Shown here: positions 45,493 through 57,835 of the stretch, in pieces | Layout: every line of letters starts with the position of its first letter | Numbering within the stretch: position 1 is the stretch's first letter | Origin: Actinomycetaceae bacterium | Lineage (GTDB): Bacteria > Actinomycetota > Actinomycetes > Actinomycetales > Actinomycetaceae | Direction: 5' to 3' | NCBI GenBank assembly: GCA_030530685.1 | Contig: JAUMUM010000001.1 | Location: 62,001-126,000, forward strand | DNA: 64,000 bases | Program-made: the position numbers and the translations under genes | Notes under the pieces: model-generated | What the model was told of the DNA's origin: nothing | The model's input: the letters and a program-made list of their open reading frames with translations, nothing else | Database searches by the model: none

Positions 45493-45498
45493 AGTATG
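45493..45498 (-). promoter_or_regulatory. Putative -10 box of holA (leaderless)
   Basis: CATACT, six bases (TGACCC), ATG at 45486. The 203-bp comEC-holA gap also holds a duplicated ACGGGCA(C)-x-CCCCGTTT unit. Confidence 0.4.
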
Positions 45499-45689
45499 TC
45501 ACGCGACATCCTCGGCTGAAGGTTCGACCCCGCCCCTATCCGCGGACTCTCCGCATTGTGCGGGGCGGATGTGGCGCGGTTCTAGATGTGCGGGCACTAC
45601 CCCGTTTGTACGGGCACCGCCCCGTTTTTGATGCGCTTGCCCCGCGCATCGCATTGAGCAGGGCGCGCTAGCGCGTCGGTGGCGCGCCC

Positions 45690-47999
45690 CTACCCCACGG
45701 GCCCGTCGCATTGAGAGGTCACCTCGCTTCCGCGGACCACGATGGTCCCGCAGGCGAGCGTGTCGTAGATATCGGCGGCGGCGTACATGTCCATGACCTT
45801 CTTCGACGGGTGACCGTAGGTGTTCTCGCCAACCGATATGAGGGCGATGTCGGGATCCGTATTCGCGGCGAGCCGACGGGACTGGTCGGCGCTTCCGTGG
45901 TGGGAGACGAGCATGACCCGCACGTCGGCCACCTGGGAGGCGAAGCGCGACTGCGCGGACTCGTCCTGGTCGCCCATTGCGAGGAGCCCTCCGGGAATGT
46001 CGACTCTCAGCGCTATGGATTGGGCGTTGGCCTCTTCGTCGCCCTGCGGCGCGTCGGCGCGCGGCCACAGGACGTGCAGGGCGGTCTGGCCATCGGTGCC
46101 GAGAGCCTCGTAGCCCCGGTGGACCGTGACGGGTTCGATTCCGCGCTCTTTGAGCTGCCCGGATAACCACTGCTCGTTGGCGCGAGGGGCCATATTGGGC
46201 GAAACCCACACCTCACCGACCTCCGCTTCCTCCAGGACCGCGGGAATCCCACCGATGTGGTCGGAGTGCGCGTGCGTGAGGACGAGGATGTCGACGCGCT
46301 TGACCCCGGCCGAGCGCAGGCAGCGCGCGGCCCGATCGCCCTCGGGACCGACGTCGACCATGGCCGTCAGCCCGTGGACGCGCACGAGCAGCCCCGCCCC
46401 CTGCCCCACGTCGCACTGAACGATGTCCCAATCATCCGGAATATCGGCGCCCTGCCCCCGCTGGCTCCAGGCGCCGAAGGCCAGCAGGGCGAGCGTCACG
46501 AGCGCGACGGCCCTCTTCCGCAAAGCGATCATGACGGCGAGTAAAGCGAGGCAGGCGGCGGCCGTGGCGAGCAGGGAAATTCCCGAGCCCGGCCAGTGCG
46601 CCAGCGTGAGCGCGACCCTGTCAATCCACCACGTGCACATGGCCGCGGGAACGAGCAGGATCGACGCCAGCACCGGGGCGAACGGGGCGAGGACCGCCGC
46701 GCCCAGCCCGGACACGGTCAGCGGAGCGACGACGGGCGCCACGAGGGCGTTCGCCAGCACACCCCAGACCGACCCGGTGTCGGTGAACAGTGCCAGCACC
46801 GGCAGGCAGGACAGCTGTGCGGCCAGCGGGATCGCCAGGGCCTCGGCCAGCAGCCGGGGCATGCGGGGCACGCGCGACGTGAGGTGATCGGCGAGGGGGC
46901 CTCCAAACACGACGATTCCCAGCGTCGCACTGGCCGATAGGAGGAAGCCGTAGCTCGTGGCGAGCCACGGGTCGATCGCGGTCACGGCGATGATGGCGAT
47001 CGACAGGGACGCGACCGCCTGGGTCGAGCGTCCCCGCGCCAGAGCCGCGAAGACGACGGCGGCCATGCCGACCGCCCGCATGACCGACGCCTCGGGGCCG
47101 ACGAGCACGACGAGCCCGCAGACCAATAGGCACGCGAGCCCGGCCGTGACCAGGACGTTGCGCCTACCTACAAGGACGACGACGATCGCCAGAAGGATGG
47201 ATACGTGCCCGCCGGATACGGCGATGAGGTGGGTCAGCTGCGTCAGGCGCATCGCCACCTCGAGGTCGGAGGAGATCTTCGCGGTATCCCCGAGGGCGAC
47301 GCCGGGCACCAGCCCCCTGGCGTGAGACGGCAGGCCCTCCAGCCGCTCGGCCAGGGCCCTGTCGACGGCGGACACCATCCGCGCGAGGGGCGTTCCCTCG
47401 CCCGAGATCTCGACCTGGCGGGCGTTGATGGATGCGGCGGTGCGCTCGGCTGCCGTCGAAGCTCTGAGCGTTCCGGCCACCGCCACCTCCTGGCCGACGA
47501 GCGCCGCGCAGTCGCCTTTCCAGACGCGGATGCGCAGGCGCGGGCTCACCGGTAGGCTGCTCCCTCCGGCTTCAAGGCTCAGCGGCCGGACCTCGTTGAC
47601 GCAGGTCTCCCCCAGCGTTCTGGGGCGAGCCGTCACAGTCCCGCGCAGCCGGGCGTGCTTTCCTGCCTCGGCCGCGGCGACGATGGCCTCGTCGGTCGCG
47701 TGGGACACGTGCTCGCAGGCGACCCACCAGCCCGAGGTCACACCGACCAGGCAGGCGGCCAGAAGGCCGGGTGTCGCCCTTTCGCCGGCTCGCCCGCCGC
47801 CACCGCTTTCGTCCTCCCGCTGCCCGTCGCGCACGCGGCGCCGTCGAGCACCGATCAGGGCGATGCCCACCGCCAGCAGCAGCGGTCCGACGGCGCGGCT
47901 GCCGGAAGCCCCGAAGTGCAGCGCGGCCGCAGCGCCACCGAGCATGGACAGTGCCAGGGGAAGGAGCCTGTAATCCTGACCGGCCACGCGAAGCGCCAC
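45690..47999 (-). CDS. comEC: ComEC/Rec2 DNA-uptake channel
   Basis: 769-residue competence membrane protein. The N-terminal region has two membrane segments and an OB-like domain, the ComEC core follows with about ten segments (HLIAVSGGHVSILLAIVVVL is diagnostic), and the C-terminal metallo-beta-lactamase domain has LTHAHSDHIGG. It should pass single-stranded DNA across the membrane and may degrade the other strand. The GTG at 47999 overlaps the comEA stop (TAGTG). Confidence 0.94.
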   Translation of the reverse strand: MALRVAGQDYRLLPLALSMLGGAAAALHFGASGSRAVGPLLLAVGIALIGARRRRVRDGQREDESGGGGRAGERATPGLLAACLVGVTSGWWVACEHVSHATDEAIVAAAEAGKHARLRGTVTARPRTLGETCVNEVRPLSLEAGGSSLPVSPRLRIRVWKGDCAALVGQEVAVAGTLRASTAAERTAASINARQVEISGEGTPLARMVSAVDRALAERLEGLPSHARGLVPGVALGDTAKISSDLEVAMRLTQLTHLIAVSGGHVSILLAIVVVLVGRRNVLVTAGLACLLVCGLVVLVGPEASVMRAVGMAAVVFAALARGRSTQAVASLSIAIIAVTAIDPWLATSYGFLLSASATLGIVVFGGPLADHLTSRVPRMPRLLAEALAIPLAAQLSCLPVLALFTDTGSVWGVLANALVAPVVAPLTVSGLGAAVLAPFAPVLASILLVPAAMCTWWIDRVALTLAHWPGSGISLLATAAACLALLAVMIALRKRAVALVTLALLAFGAWSQRGQGADIPDDWDIVQCDVGQGAGLLVRVHGLTAMVDVGPEGDRAARCLRSAGVKRVDILVLTHAHSDHIGGIPAVLEEAEVGEVWVSPNMAPRANEQWLSGQLKERGIEPVTVHRGYEALGTDGQTALHVLWPRADAPQGDEEANAQSIALRVDIPGGLLAMGDQDESAQSRFASQVADVRVMLVSHHGSADQSRRLAANTDPDIALISVGENTYGHPSKKVMDMYAAADIYDTLACGTIVVRGSEVTSQCDGPVG

Positions 48000-49333
48000 T
48001 AGAGGGCCACCCGGTCGCGAAACTTGTCGAGTGTGGCCTCACCAATGCCGGAGACTTCCAGAAGGTCGTCAACGCTCTCGAAACGCCCGTTCTCCTCACG
48101 CCATTCGACGATGGAGGCGGCCGTGACCGGTCCGACGCCCGGCAACTCCTGGAGTTCCTGCTCGCTCGCCGTATTAACGTTGATCTGGCCGTCCGCCTGC
48201 CCGGTGCCCGCCGCCGATTGACCGGCCGGATCGGTCACGGGCTGCTCGCCCGTCGCCACGACGTGGAGGTGGTCGCCATCGGCGACAGGAGCCGCGAGAT
48301 TGACCAGCGAAGTGTCTGCTTCCGGCGTGAGACCTCCGGCCGCGGCGACGACATCGCCGATGCGCGCGCCCGCGGGAAGAGTGTAGACGCCTGGCTGTGC
48401 CACGTGCCCCGAAACATAGACGACGATCTCGCCGCCCTCCTCGCCCGAGGCTGCCGGAGCCGGTTCATCGGAGGCCCGGGGCGCCGAGGCCAGCGGGGCG
48501 CTGCGGGACGAGGAACCCTCGTCCTTCAGTTCCGAGGCACCGGCTCCCGGATCTTGAAAGACCATCCATCCCCACACCGCGAGGCATATGACGGCCATGA
48601 GGGCCGTCAGCGCCGTGACCGCCTGCCTGTCGAGACGCCATCTCGGCCTGGGGGCCGCGTCCGCGAGCGCGGCCACGTCCTCGCCCGTACCCGACGCCAG
48701 GGCCAGACTCGCCATGCTTCTGCGCGTCGGCACTTGCCCGGTCCGGCGGCCGGTCCCCTCCACCAGCCGGCCGTCATCTGCCGCCGTCGCAGGCTCTGGG
48801 GACGGCGGGGACGCGGCGTGAAAGGCGAGGGACGCGGGTGAGGCGGACGGTGGCAGGGCCGGTGCGGATGAGGCAGACATAAGTGTGGCCGGCGCCAGTG
48901 AAGCAGGCACAGGTGAGACCGGCGCGGACGAGGCCGACGCTGACGTAGCAGGCGTCGGCGAAGCTGACGCCCACGGAGGACCGACCGGCCCGGAAGGAGC
49001 AGCTCGCCCGGGAACATCACCTGGCACGTGAGAGTCGAGCGATCCGGCGACGAGGCGTGATGCTCGGCCGCCGGCCTCTCCCGGGGTTCGCGACCGACGG
49101 GCGGAATCGTCGCGGCTCCCGCCCCCATCGGCATGTCGTCCGCGGCCACCCGACGCCGGCACGGCACCGCGCTGGCCCTCCGGCCGACGCCCACGACGGC
49201 GCTCGGCCGACCCGACAAAAGCTCGCACACCCGCGTGACCGGCATGAACGTACTCGCCGCCAACGGTTCGGTCGCCTGCCGCTCCAGATGCGGGTATCTC
49301 GGCCGTCGGCTGCCCGTCGCGTTTGTCTTCCAT
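47999..49333 (-). CDS. comEA: ComEA-family DNA-binding protein with long linker
   Basis: 444-residue form of the competence DNA receptor. A membrane segment (TALTALMAVICLAVWGWMVF, about residues 240-260) precedes an SLBB domain (IVVYVSGHVAQPGVYTLPAG) and a C-terminal helix-hairpin-helix pair (INVNTASEQELQELPGVGPV, GIGEATLDKF). The cytosolic N-terminal region is about 240 residues long and dominated by Ala/Ser/Pro repeats. ComEA is usually 200-300 residues, so this region is an expansion. The ATG at 49333 has a GA-rich site; a later start just before the membrane segment cannot be excluded. Confidence 0.88.
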   Translation of the reverse strand: MEDKRDGQPTAEIPASGAAGDRTVGGEYVHAGHAGVRAFVGSAERRRGRRPEGQRGAVPASGGRGRHADGGGSRDDSARRSRTPGEAGGRASRLVAGSLDSHVPGDVPGRAAPSGPVGPPWASASPTPATSASASSAPVSPVPASLAPATLMSASSAPALPPSASPASLAFHAASPPSPEPATAADDGRLVEGTGRRTGQVPTRRSMASLALASGTGEDVAALADAAPRPRWRLDRQAVTALTALMAVICLAVWGWMVFQDPGAGASELKDEGSSSRSAPLASAPRASDEPAPAASGEEGGEIVVYVSGHVAQPGVYTLPAGARIGDVVAAAGGLTPEADTSLVNLAAPVADGDHLHVVATGEQPVTDPAGQSAAGTGQADGQINVNTASEQELQELPGVGPVTAASIVEWREENGRFESVDDLLEVSGIGEATLDKFRDRVAL

Positions 49334-49636
49334 CCCCCTCTCCCCGTGCCGGCGTCGCCTTCGCGGCACGGCGGGATCCGAAGGCGACAGGTGGGCGGCT
49401 GAGCCGCGCACCGGCTGGGCCTGCGCTCGGGAGGGTCGGATTCTGGGAGGTGGCTGTCGCATGTCACGAGTCTGACCGCCTTCCGCTCCTACCCGACGAA
49501 CAGAAAGAAACCATGTGCAATAGATTCACGCGGCCCCGGCCTGTGGACCCGAACTCGATAACCACCGCCCCGGCAAGATCGCACTGCCCACGAGCATCGT
49601 TGAACTTCTGTCGGAGGCACCCAGTAGACTTCGAAC
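49334..49636. other. Divergent intergenic region comEA / HerA-like gene
   Basis: 303 bp with no supported gene. It holds an 8-bp inverted repeat (CGCCTTCG...CGAAGGCG, about 49349-49388) and the promoter of the + strand gene at its right end. Upstream in-frame codons of comEA continue here but lack family features. Confidence 0.5.
49625..49630 (+). promoter_or_regulatory. Putative -10 box of the HerA-like gene (leaderless)
   Basis: TAGACT, six bases (TCGAAC), ATG at 49637. TTGAAC lies 19 bases upstream, a long but possible -35 spacing. Confidence 0.5.
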
Positions 49637-51664
49637 ATGACTACTTCAGATGCCGAGATCGCAAAGTTGCGCGCCCAGGCAGCGCAGGCTGCCGCCGAAG
49701 CAGCCGAGGCCAAAGCTCAGGCTGCCCAGGCAGAGCTCGACGCGGCACTCGCCGCGCAGACGGGCGATCGGAGCGAGGAGCACCCACCCGCAGAGCAGGC
49801 CGGCCGGGCCCCTGCGGTCGATGCGCCTGCCGGCAAGATCGACACCTCGGCGCCCAGCCCCGAGCCAGCTGAACAGGCCGAGCCGAATGAGGACGGTAAG
49901 TCGGCAGATGGGCCGGAGCCGGCAGAAGTAGCAGAAGAGCCGGAGTCGACCGATTCGGCATCGAACGGTGGCAAACAGACAGCGAACGGTGGCGAAGGGG
50001 CCGCGGACGAGGAGCCAACCGCACTGTCCGAATACGGCGAGGCAATCAGGCAGGCCTACTCCTTCGAGACCGCCTCAATGACGCTCGGCGTCTACCTGGA
50101 AGACGGCACTCCGCGTCCGGCCGCCCCCGTGGCCGTGCCGCTGTCGATGTTCAACCGCCACGGTCTGGTGGCCGGCGCGACAGGAACGGGAAAGACCCGC
50201 ACGCTCCAACTCATCGCGGAAGGCCTGTCAGCCTCCGGCGTCCCCGTGTTCGTCACGGACATTAAGGGCGATCTCACCGGCCTCCTCGAGCCGGGCGCCA
50301 CCTCGGAGAAACTTCTTGACCGCGCCGGAGCGCAGGGCCAGGACTGGGCGCCAGCCTCCTTCCCGGTCGAACTGCTCAGCCTCGGCGGCCAGGGGGACGG
50401 TGTTCCCGTGCGCACGTCGGTCACGGACTTCGGCCCCATTCTTCTATCCAAGGTCCTCGGCCTGAACGAAACGCAGGAGTCCGCGCTGGCCCTCATCTTC
50501 TCGTGGGCGGACTCCCAGGGTCTGGCCCTCGTCGACCTGACGGACCTGCGGGCCACCGTCAACTACCTCGTCTCCCCTGAAGGCAAGGACGAGCTCCAGG
50601 GAATCGGAGGCGTCTCTTCGGCCACGGCCGGCGTGATCCTGCGCAAAATCTCGGCCCTGCAATCTCAGGGGGCGGATTCCTTCTTCGGTGAGCCCGGATT
50701 CGAAACGCAGACCTTCCTGCGCAACGGGCCGGACGGTCGCGGCATCATCTCCTGCCTCGAGCTTCCGGATGTGTCCTCCCAGCCGGCACTATTCTCCACG
50801 TTCGTCATGTGGCTGCTCGCCTCCCTGTTCCAGGACCTGCCGGAGGTGGGCGACCTCGACAAGCCGCGCCTCGTCTTCTTCTTCGACGAGGCCCACCTGC
50901 TTTTCAATGGGGCCAGCAAGGAGTTTTTGAACCAGGTCGTCCAGACGGTCCGTCTCATCCGTTCCAAAGGAGTTGGCGTCTTCTTCGTCACCCAGTCGCC
51001 GAAGGACGTTCCCGACGACGTCCTGGCTCAGCTCGGCGCGCGCGTCCAGCACGCGCTCCGGGCCCACACCCCGGCCGACCACAAGGCGCTCAAGGCGACG
51101 GTCGAAACCTTCCCGACCTCGCCCCTTGACCTTCTTGAAATCCTACCCTCCCTGGGAACTGGCGAGGCCGTCGTCACCGTCCTCGATCCAAAGGGCCGCC
51201 CCACGCCCGTGGCTCCGACGCGCCTGTGGGCACCCGCCGCCGTCATGGGGCCGGCCTCGCCCGAAGCCGTCCAGGGCTGCATCTCCCAGTCGCCGCTCAT
51301 CGACAGGTACAGGGACGCCGTCGATCCGGAGAGCGCGTTCGAGCTCCTGGCCAAGAGAGTCGAGGACGAAGCCAAGGCCAGCGAGGAAGCGAAGGCCGCC
51401 GAGCAGGCCGCCAAGGAAGCGGCGGCGGAAGAAAAACGGCGCCTGAAGGAACTCGAAGCCGAGGCAAAGGCTGCGGCCAAGGAGGCCGAGCGCGAAGAGC
51501 GGGAAGCCCTCAAGGAGCTCCAGCGCAAGGAGCGCGAGGCGGAGCGTCAGGCTGAGCGCCAGCGCAAGCGTCGCGAGGCCGCGGTGGATTCCTTCGTCCG
51601 CTCCGCCGGCCGGTCACTCGGCACCGCCATCACCCGTTCCATCTTCGGATCCAGGCGCCGCTAA
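49637..51664 (+). CDS. HerA-like DUF853-family ATPase
   Basis: 675-residue ATPase of the HerA/FtsK superfamily, DUF853 group. Residues 1-130 are Ala/Glu/Pro-rich with a short coiled coil. The motor follows: Walker A GATGTGKTR (about 180-188), VFVTDIKGDLTGLL, Walker B LVFFFDEAHLLF (about 413-424) and the sensor-like FFVTQSPKDVPDDVL. The last 110 residues are a highly charged Ala/Glu/Lys/Arg helix, probably coiled coil. Relatives are predicted hexameric DNA translocases, but the biological role of DUF853 proteins is unknown. No NurA-like nuclease is adjacent. The end of the gene with its stop is repeated 41 bp downstream. Confidence 0.87.
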   Translation: MTTSDAEIAKLRAQAAQAAAEAAEAKAQAAQAELDAALAAQTGDRSEEHPPAEQAGRAPAVDAPAGKIDTSAPSPEPAEQAEPNEDGKSADGPEPAEVAEEPESTDSASNGGKQTANGGEGAADEEPTALSEYGEAIRQAYSFETASMTLGVYLEDGTPRPAAPVAVPLSMFNRHGLVAGATGTGKTRTLQLIAEGLSASGVPVFVTDIKGDLTGLLEPGATSEKLLDRAGAQGQDWAPASFPVELLSLGGQGDGVPVRTSVTDFGPILLSKVLGLNETQESALALIFSWADSQGLALVDLTDLRATVNYLVSPEGKDELQGIGGVSSATAGVILRKISALQSQGADSFFGEPGFETQTFLRNGPDGRGIISCLELPDVSSQPALFSTFVMWLLASLFQDLPEVGDLDKPRLVFFFDEAHLLFNGASKEFLNQVVQTVRLIRSKGVGVFFVTQSPKDVPDDVLAQLGARVQHALRAHTPADHKALKATVETFPTSPLDLLEILPSLGTGEAVVTVLDPKGRPTPVAPTRLWAPAAVMGPASPEAVQGCISQSPLIDRYRDAVDPESAFELLAKRVEDEAKASEEAKAAEQAAKEAAAEEKRRLKELEAEAKAAAKEAEREEREALKELQRKEREAERQAERQRKRREAAVDSFVRSAGRSLGTAITRSIFGSRRR

Positions 51665-51708
51665 GCGCATGGCAAAGCGTGCTGCCCGGATCCAGGGGCC
51701 GCTAAGCG
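51646..51708. repeat. 22-bp repeat spanning the HerA-like gene stop codon
   Basis: Positions 51646-51667, which include the TAA stop, recur at 51687-51708 with one mismatch in 22. The second copy runs into GCTAA-GCG-TTAGC, a short palindrome (51701-51713). Confidence 0.88.
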
Positions 51709-51996
51709 TTAGCAGTCTGGACCGGCAGAAACGTTCCGGGCCGGCAGGGGCAATCCGGGCCGATAGCGCGCACCCGCCGTATGCCCGCGGCCGCGACCCG
51801 ATACCGCGCACCGCGGGTCATACCCACGGCCGTGACCCAGGAACGCATACCGGGTACCTCTCTCTTCGCAATATGGCGAGCAAGAGAGTTAGACTGCCTA
51901 CGTGCCGTCCACTGGGCCGACGTCGAGCGGCGCCAGAATCGTCGGCGTGATCCATGCGCGAGGATCACTCATAATGCGAGCACCGAACAGCGCCCG
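51709..51996. other. Intergenic region upstream of the binding lipoprotein
   Basis: No gene is supported. GC-rich degenerate repeats fill the first half. Near the end, GTGATC and CATAAT (about 51970-51975) are 17 bases apart and could be a weak promoter, giving a leader of about 16 bases. Confidence 0.4.
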
Positions 51997-53667
51997 ATGA
52001 GGGGAAAGCCATTGAATAAGAAGCTGGCGGCGGCCCTTGCCGTGGTGAGTCTTGCCCTGGCAGCATGCGGCGAAGCGGAAGAAACCCACACGGGAGCCGC
52101 AACGGCGGGCAGGATCTCCGACTTCACGGAGGCGGAGTACGACGACCTCAAACAGGGCGGAACCGTCACGACGGCGGTCGACGAATTCCCCGCTCAGCAC
52201 ATCCCCTTCCACGAAAGCTCTTCGCCAGTCAGCGACGAGCTGTGGGTCTGGTACAACCCGCAGCTGACTCTCATGGATCCCGATGGCACGTGGCACTATA
52301 ATCCCGCCTACTTCGACAATGTGCGCTCCGAAGAAAAGGCCGGCAACACCGTCGTGACGTACAAGATCACCTCCGAGGCGGTCTTCAACGATGGCACGCC
52401 CATAGACATCGCGGCGTTTCGCAATACGTGGACGGCTCTCAATGGCTCGGACCCCTCCTACCCCGTCAAAGATATCGAGGGCTACGAACGTATCGTCTCC
52501 ATCGAACCGGGCGCGTCGAACAAAGAGGTGGTCGTCACCTTCGACGGCGCCTACCCGTGGTGGCAAAGCCTCTTCCCCTACGTCATACATCCGGCCATCG
52601 ACACCCCGGAAGCATTCGCGACGGCCTACCAGGGTCAGATACCCGCCCAGTACGGCGCCGGCCCCTACACGATCGATAGCGCCGACATAACGGCCGGCCA
52701 GATCGTCTTTGTGCCCAACTCGGCGTGGTGGGGAAACGACGGTAAGCTCGACAAACGCATTTTCAAGACCATGGACGACGACGCGGCCTTCGAGGGACTC
52801 ATGCAGGGCCAACTCGACGTGGCCGACGTTCAGGACGCCGCCGCACTGGCCGAGGCGAAGAAGGCCTCGGGCATCGACATTTACCGTGGCCGCAAGACCG
52901 AGCTGTCCTTCCTCGTCCTCAATAGTGCCAATCCGATTCTCGCCGACAGCCAGGTGCGCGAAGCCATCGCCGCCTCCATCGACCGGAGCAACCTCGCGTT
53001 CGTGCTGTTCAAAGACACCGAGTACTCCGAGGACGCCCCCGGCTCGATGATGACTATGCCCCTTCGCTCCGGCTACTCGGACAACTACTCCAAGGCGGTC
53101 AGGTTCAACCAGGAAAGGGCCGCCAACCTCCTCGAGGAGGAAGGGTGGACTGAAGGATCCAACGGCATCCGCGAAAAGGACGGGCAAAGGCTCGAGTTCG
53201 TCTTCATCATCGACGAGTCGGACCCTGTCGCCGAGGCGCAGGCGGGTGCGATACGTGAAGATCTCAAGGGAGTGGGTATCAACCTCATCGTCGACAAGCG
53301 CAGCCCGAGCGACGTCGCCCAGGCGCTCGATGACAGGCAGTTCGACATCGTTCCTCTGACAATGGACTACGAAGACCCGTACGGCGTCGAATACCTCGAA
53401 CGCTTCTACGGGACCTCGTCAACACTCAACGTCTCCGGGACGAGCACCTTCGAACTCGACACGAGGATCGCGGACCTTGACAAGCTCGAAACCGTCGACG
53501 AGCAGACCAGGCGGGCCAACGATATTGAGCTCGAGGCCTTCAAGCGCTTCGGGGTCATCCCCCTCGTCAACGGGCAGGATACCGTCGCGGCCAAAGACGG
53601 GCTGGCCAACATGGGGATCATGGGTTTCGCTTCGATCGCCGTGGAGAACATCGGCTACGTCAAGTGA
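51997..53667 (+). CDS. ABC-transporter family 5 substrate-binding lipoprotein
   Basis: 556-residue extracytoplasmic binding protein (DppA/OppA type) with a lipoprotein signal peptide: KK, a hydrophobic core, and the lipobox LAACG with Cys near residue 24. The SBP_bac_5 body shows ITSEAVFNDGTPIDIAAFRNTW, LFPYVIHPA and QVREAIAASIDRSNLAFVLF. It should bind peptides or similar oligomeric solutes. No permease or ATPase genes lie beside it, so it is an orphan receptor here. A TTG at 52012 preceded by GAGGGGAAAG is a good alternative start and shortens the signal peptide by five residues. Confidence 0.9.
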   Translation: MRGKPLNKKLAAALAVVSLALAACGEAEETHTGAATAGRISDFTEAEYDDLKQGGTVTTAVDEFPAQHIPFHESSSPVSDELWVWYNPQLTLMDPDGTWHYNPAYFDNVRSEEKAGNTVVTYKITSEAVFNDGTPIDIAAFRNTWTALNGSDPSYPVKDIEGYERIVSIEPGASNKEVVVTFDGAYPWWQSLFPYVIHPAIDTPEAFATAYQGQIPAQYGAGPYTIDSADITAGQIVFVPNSAWWGNDGKLDKRIFKTMDDDAAFEGLMQGQLDVADVQDAAALAEAKKASGIDIYRGRKTELSFLVLNSANPILADSQVREAIAASIDRSNLAFVLFKDTEYSEDAPGSMMTMPLRSGYSDNYSKAVRFNQERAANLLEEEGWTEGSNGIREKDGQRLEFVFIIDESDPVAEAQAGAIREDLKGVGINLIVDKRSPSDVAQALDDRQFDIVPLTMDYEDPYGVEYLERFYGTSSTLNVSGTSTFELDTRIADLDKLETVDEQTRRANDIELEAFKRFGVIPLVNGQDTVAAKDGLANMGIMGFASIAVENIGYVK

Positions 53668-53755
53668 CAGCCCGACCCGCTCGGCTCTGACTCGGCCGGC
53701 CATCCATGCGACCAACTGGCCACAAGCTCCAAACCGGCCCCCCACCTCTGCGCAC

Positions 53756-54742
53756 TCAGCCGGCCGCGGGCTCGATGTACGTGAGGGTGGCCGTCAACGA
53801 ACGCGTCTCACCGACGGCCAGTGGCAGGTGCGCCGCCGAGTCGGCGCGATTGTAGGCGTCTGACAGAGCCGAACAGGGCTCGATGGCGATGGACTGGCGG
53901 GCTCCGCGCGGCAGACCGTCCCCGGTGAACACGTGGACGACGGGGGCCTCGCTCGGCTCCTGGGTCATGACGATCCTCGTGCCGCGGGCGGGGTCGCGCA
54001 ACTCCGTGGCAACGACGCCGTCGTCGTCCGGGACGAGGTACGTGTAAGAGCCGTCGATCTTGAGCGAACCGAGGTAGTCGTGGCGCACCGGGGCCGATAC
54101 GCCGGCGAAGGCCGAGTCGCCGGGAAGTGGGATGACGCGCGAGTCCGCGAGCACCTTGGCCCTGGCCGGGATGACGAGCGACAGATTCGAGATCCCCGTG
54201 ACCCCGGGCACCCTCAGGTACGGGTGCCACCCCAGGGTCACCGGAGCAGGCTCGCCCGACGTATTCTCGACCTCGATGACGACCGAGAGGTGCTCCTCCC
54301 CCTTGCTCCCCCGTTCGAGGGAGAAAATGACCGTGACCTGCGAGTCCCACGGGTAGCCTTGGTCACCGGGAAGCTCACCGCGCAAAACCAGCGGGTGTTT
54401 GGCCCCCACACGGTGGAAGTCGACGTCCGCCACGCGCCCGCCGAAGTTCGCCGTCTCGTCCGTGCCGGGCAACTCGTACCTCTGCCCGTCGAAGGAGTAG
54501 GCTCCTCCGGCAATCCGCCCGGCCCAGGGCGCCATGACCAAGCTCCGATTGCCTACGTGGCCAGCGAGCTCGTCGCCGTCCGCGTACCCATCGATCACCT
54601 CGCGCTGCGGACGCGGCTGCCACGACAGCAGCGTGGCCCCGCGCTCGGCCACCACGGCGCTCGCGCCACTCGGCGTGGTGATGCGCCACGTGGGCATGCC
54701 GAAGAAGTCGTACGGCTCAACTTTCGTGGCGTGGGCACGCAT
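53756..54742 (-). CDS. Aldose 1-epimerase family protein
   Basis: 328-residue galactose-mutarotase-like protein (YeaD/D-hexose-6-phosphate epimerase-like fold). Seen: WRITTPSGASAVVAERGATLLSW at the N-terminus, the substrate-side HPLVLRGELPGDQGYPWDS, the conserved VTLGWHPYLRVPG with His, and the catalytic-Glu region in IVMTQEPSE/AIEPCSA. It equilibrates alpha and beta anomers of a sugar or sugar phosphate. GGAGGAA precedes the ATG. It lies 15 bp downstream of leuS and is probably co-transcribed with it by readthrough. Confidence 0.85.
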   Translation of the reverse strand: MRAHATKVEPYDFFGMPTWRITTPSGASAVVAERGATLLSWQPRPQREVIDGYADGDELAGHVGNRSLVMAPWAGRIAGGAYSFDGQRYELPGTDETANFGGRVADVDFHRVGAKHPLVLRGELPGDQGYPWDSQVTVIFSLERGSKGEEHLSVVIEVENTSGEPAPVTLGWHPYLRVPGVTGISNLSLVIPARAKVLADSRVIPLPGDSAFAGVSAPVRHDYLGSLKIDGSYTYLVPDDDGVVATELRDPARGTRIVMTQEPSEAPVVHVFTGDGLPRGARQSIAIEPCSALSDAYNRADSAAHLPLAVGETRSLTATLTYIEPAAG

Positions 54743-54757
54743 GCGAGTTCCTCCCGA

Positions 54758-57688
<2,931 letters not shown>

Positions 57689-57750
57689 CGTGCTCCTTCG
57701 TAGATTCTTGCTATGCCAAGGTTAGCTCAGGCGTTCGCACCTGGCATTCC

Positions 57751-57815
57751 TGTCCACCCCGGCCCCTGTCGGTCCGGCCCCTCGTCCACTCCCGCCCCTT
57801 GTCCGCTCGGCCGGC
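57751..57815. repeat. Degenerate tandem repeat between leuS and the HIT gene
   Basis: Four roughly 16-bp units of the form T(G/C)GTCC(A/G)CTCCCGCCCC lie head to tail in the 147-bp divergent intergenic region. Confidence 0.6.
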
Positions 57816-57823
57816 TAGCCCCG

Positions 57824-57829
57824 TAGAAT
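57824..57829 (+). promoter_or_regulatory. Putative -10 box of the HIT gene (leaderless)
   Basis: TAGAAT, six bases (CGTGGC), ATG at 57836; no ribosome binding site. Confidence 0.5.
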
Positions 57830-57835
57830 CGTGGC

